Shown here: in pieces, positions 62,664 to 64,000 of the stretch
How the letters are laid out: every line of letters begins with the position of its first letter
Numbering within the stretch: the first letter of the stretch is position 1
From: JAJDTQ01 sp963422385
GTDB lineage: Bacteria > Desulfobacterota > Binatia > UBA9968 > JAJDTQ01
Length of the DNA: 64,000 nucleotides
Reading direction: 5' to 3'
NCBI GenBank assembly: GCA_963422385.1
Contig: OY729432.1
Coordinates: 2,480,001 to 2,544,000 of the forward strand
Made by a program: the position numbers and the translations under genes
The notes under the pieces: generated by a model
Database searches by the model: none
What the model was told of the DNA's origin: nothing
The model's input: the letters and a program-made list of their open reading frames with translations, nothing else

Positions 62664-63466
62664 CAGCCGCCCTCGGTAAACCTGAGTCCGTAATACGCGA
62701 CGTCGCGGCCATCCGGTCCGACGAAAGAGAACAGGCCCTTCGAACTCCGCGTACCGGTGGATGACGGGAAGAAGACGGTGGCGCCCTGTTTCGTGTGCTT
62801 GGGGCCTTTTGTATCCAGAATATACAGGTCCCTGGCGAAATCAGTACGGTCATATTCCCGGCCGCTGCCCGGCAGGGATGTGAACAACCGGTAGATCCTG
62901 TCCAGGGGCACGACCCTCCCCCCGGTTTTCACCAAGCCTTGGCGGTTCGAGAATTCTTCTCTCACGATATCCGAGTACACGTTGTAGAGGGACTCAAGGA
63001 AAGCGCCCGACTGGTAGCGGCCGGGCTTCTTCTGATTTTTCAGCAGGACGTCAGCCAAGTAAGACGGTCTGATTGAGGAGATTTTTTTCTTGTCGATTCT
63101 GACCGCCCGTTCGCCGGGCAGGATTCGCACAATGGAGGGGTGGGAGATCAACCGGTCGTCCCGCTCGTGGATGTCCAGTTCCCGCTCCGCGGCGACGCGG
63201 CACAATTCGGTGGAGTATCCGTCTCTCAGATATTCTTCCTCCTCGTTCTCCTGGAACGGCCAGGATCGGACTGCGTTAGCCACCGTCTGCCCCAAGGACC
63301 TCGAAGCAGCATCAAGTCGGCCCTGCACTCTCTTCATGGCGGCGACGTTTCCCTCCTTGGACGCCTTCTGCAACTGTCTGGCCAGCCTTGTCAAATCCCC
63401 GGCCGAAGTCAGCGTTTCGGCTGCGGCCCTTTCGGTGTCGCTGAAGGCTTGTTCAAAACTGTCCAT
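62663..63466 (-). CDS. Unknown protein, first gene of the putative defence operon
   Basis: 267 residues with no motif I recognise. Residues 1-65 are helical and charged. A central part (KISSIRPSYLADVLLKNQKK then FLESLYNVYSDIVREEF) looks like a winged-helix or helical binding module. The C terminus GATVFFPSSTGTRSSKGLFS...YYGLRFTEGG is beta-rich. ATG 63466 has an AAGG ribosome-binding site. It is translationally coupled to the next gene, so the two products probably act together. It could serve in target recognition, but that is a guess. Confidence 0.75.
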   Translation of the reverse strand: MDSFEQAFSDTERAAAETLTSAGDLTRLARQLQKASKEGNVAAMKRVQGRLDAASRSLGQTVANAVRSWPFQENEEEEYLRDGYSTELCRVAAERELDIHERDDRLISHPSIVRILPGERAVRIDKKKISSIRPSYLADVLLKNQKKPGRYQSGAFLESLYNVYSDIVREEFSNRQGLVKTGGRVVPLDRIYRLFTSLPGSGREYDRTDFARDLYILDTKGPKHTKQGATVFFPSSTGTRSSKGLFSFVGPDGRDVAYYGLRFTEGG

Positions 63467-63598
63467 CCTTGCTCCCTGCGGTTATCCTTTCAACCGCAAC
63501 CCGCCCCGTTTGTGTGGGAAGTTGTTGAATTCAATGCGAGCATCCGAATCTTCGATCTTCGTTAGCAACATGAACGACCCTTGGTCAAGGAAAGTTTC

Positions 63599-64000
63599 CT
63601 AGCCCGCCAAGCCGCGGTCCATGATGTAACGACCGGAGGCGCGGACGCTTTCGGCGGCCGGAATGAAGTCGATGTCCAGCAGCGTGCGTGCGCGGGCGTT
63701 GTCCAACTCCTGGCGCCGGCCGAGCAGGGGGACGAGGGAACGGATGCTTCGGTCGAACATCCCGATGAGGCGGATCAGGATGTCCGGGGCGGTCCTCATC
63801 GTTATATTCCTGTGCGGGTAGCTGGCCTTGAGTATCCGGGCCATCTCGGGGAGCGACATGAACTCGTCGGCTCCGATGATGCGTTTGCCTCCCGTGCCCG
63901 GCGCAGTAATGGCGCGGACGTGCATTCTGGCGACATCCGTGACGTCGACCACGGCGATACCCGCATTCGGCAGCATGGGGTCCCTGCCTCTGAGCAACCG
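63599..64000 (-). CDS. NAD-dependent epimerase/dehydratase, C-terminal part (truncated by window edge)
   Basis: The frame is open to the right edge; 133 residues of the C terminus are seen. AVVDVTDVARMHVRAI and GKRIIGADEFMSLPEMARIL are typical of the C-terminal half of extended short-chain dehydrogenases (dihydroflavonol reductase / NAD-epimerase type), where this part binds the substrate. The Rossmann nucleotide-binding half lies outside. It is oriented like the defence operon but separated by 132 bp. Confidence 0.8.
   Translation of the reverse strand, partial: RLLRGRDPMLPNAGIAVVDVTDVARMHVRAITAPGTGGKRIIGADEFMSLPEMARILKASYPHRNITMRTAPDILIRLIGMFDRSIRSLVPLLGRRQELDNARARTLLDIDFIPAAESVRASGRYIMDRGLAG

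Noticed and set aside
58259..63466. Complete BREX system
   Set aside because: Only a BrxD-like ATPase and a helicase are present. PglZ/BrxZ, PglX, PglW and BrxL are not seen, and the other two genes do not match BREX components I know.

Overview
High-GC, Gram-negative bacterial chromosome segment. A meso-diaminopimelate type MurE, a SurA-like periplasmic chaperone, an LpxL-like acyltransferase and a class-A RNase P RNA point to a didermic, proteobacteria-like organism. The cell-wall cluster with a PASTA-tailed FtsI, the many tripartite tricarboxylate transporter (TTT) genes and the dispersed GGGCGGGTTTGAAACCCGCCC palindromes fit an uncultivated deltaproteobacterial or Tectomicrobia-like lineage. 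That placement is inference; no rRNA is present to confirm it.

Layout. 1-2000: 3' end of an FAD-linked oxidase, a zinc-ribbon coiled-coil protein behind an attenuator-like leader, and rnpB. 2221-20924: a nearly complete dcw (division and cell wall) cluster, all on +: mraZ, a STAS gene, rsmH, ftsL, ftsI, murE, murF, mraY, murD, ftsW, murG, murC, murB, ddl, ftsQ, ftsA, ftsZ. Many genes overlap by ATGA or GTGA. 20921-26694: a small membrane protein (-), then mtnA, gshA, a structured leader with panB-panC, smpB and ssrA (tmRNA). 26695-38991: a block on - holding mfd, surA, pdxA, uvrA, iscS, an A-type Fe-S carrier, nifS and a lipid A acyltransferase homologue.

39145-58214 is accessory. A UbiD decarboxylase, an enoyl-CoA hydratase, an acyl-CoA ligase, a TctC binding protein and a TctA-TctB fusion form a likely carboxylic-acid uptake and degradation operon. 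It ends in a 164-bp MITE-like element. Then come an Eco29kI-like GIY-YIG restriction endonuclease with an HTH-fused amino-methyltransferase, a decayed DUF4143-type ATPase, a second TctC-TctA-TctB set (TctA with an in-frame TAG near its expected N terminus), a substrate-binding-like protein with a bicupin, an MFS exporter frameshifted at a perfect 28-bp palindrome, a GlcG/HbpS protein and a third TctC.

58259-63466 (-) is a compact four-gene operon: an unknown protein, a protein that looks like an ATPase partner without a P-loop, a BrxD-like P-loop ATPase and an SNF2 helicase. No other BREX genes are nearby. It is the best candidate here for an undescribed, probably anti-phage, system. The window ends inside an NAD-dependent epimerase gene.
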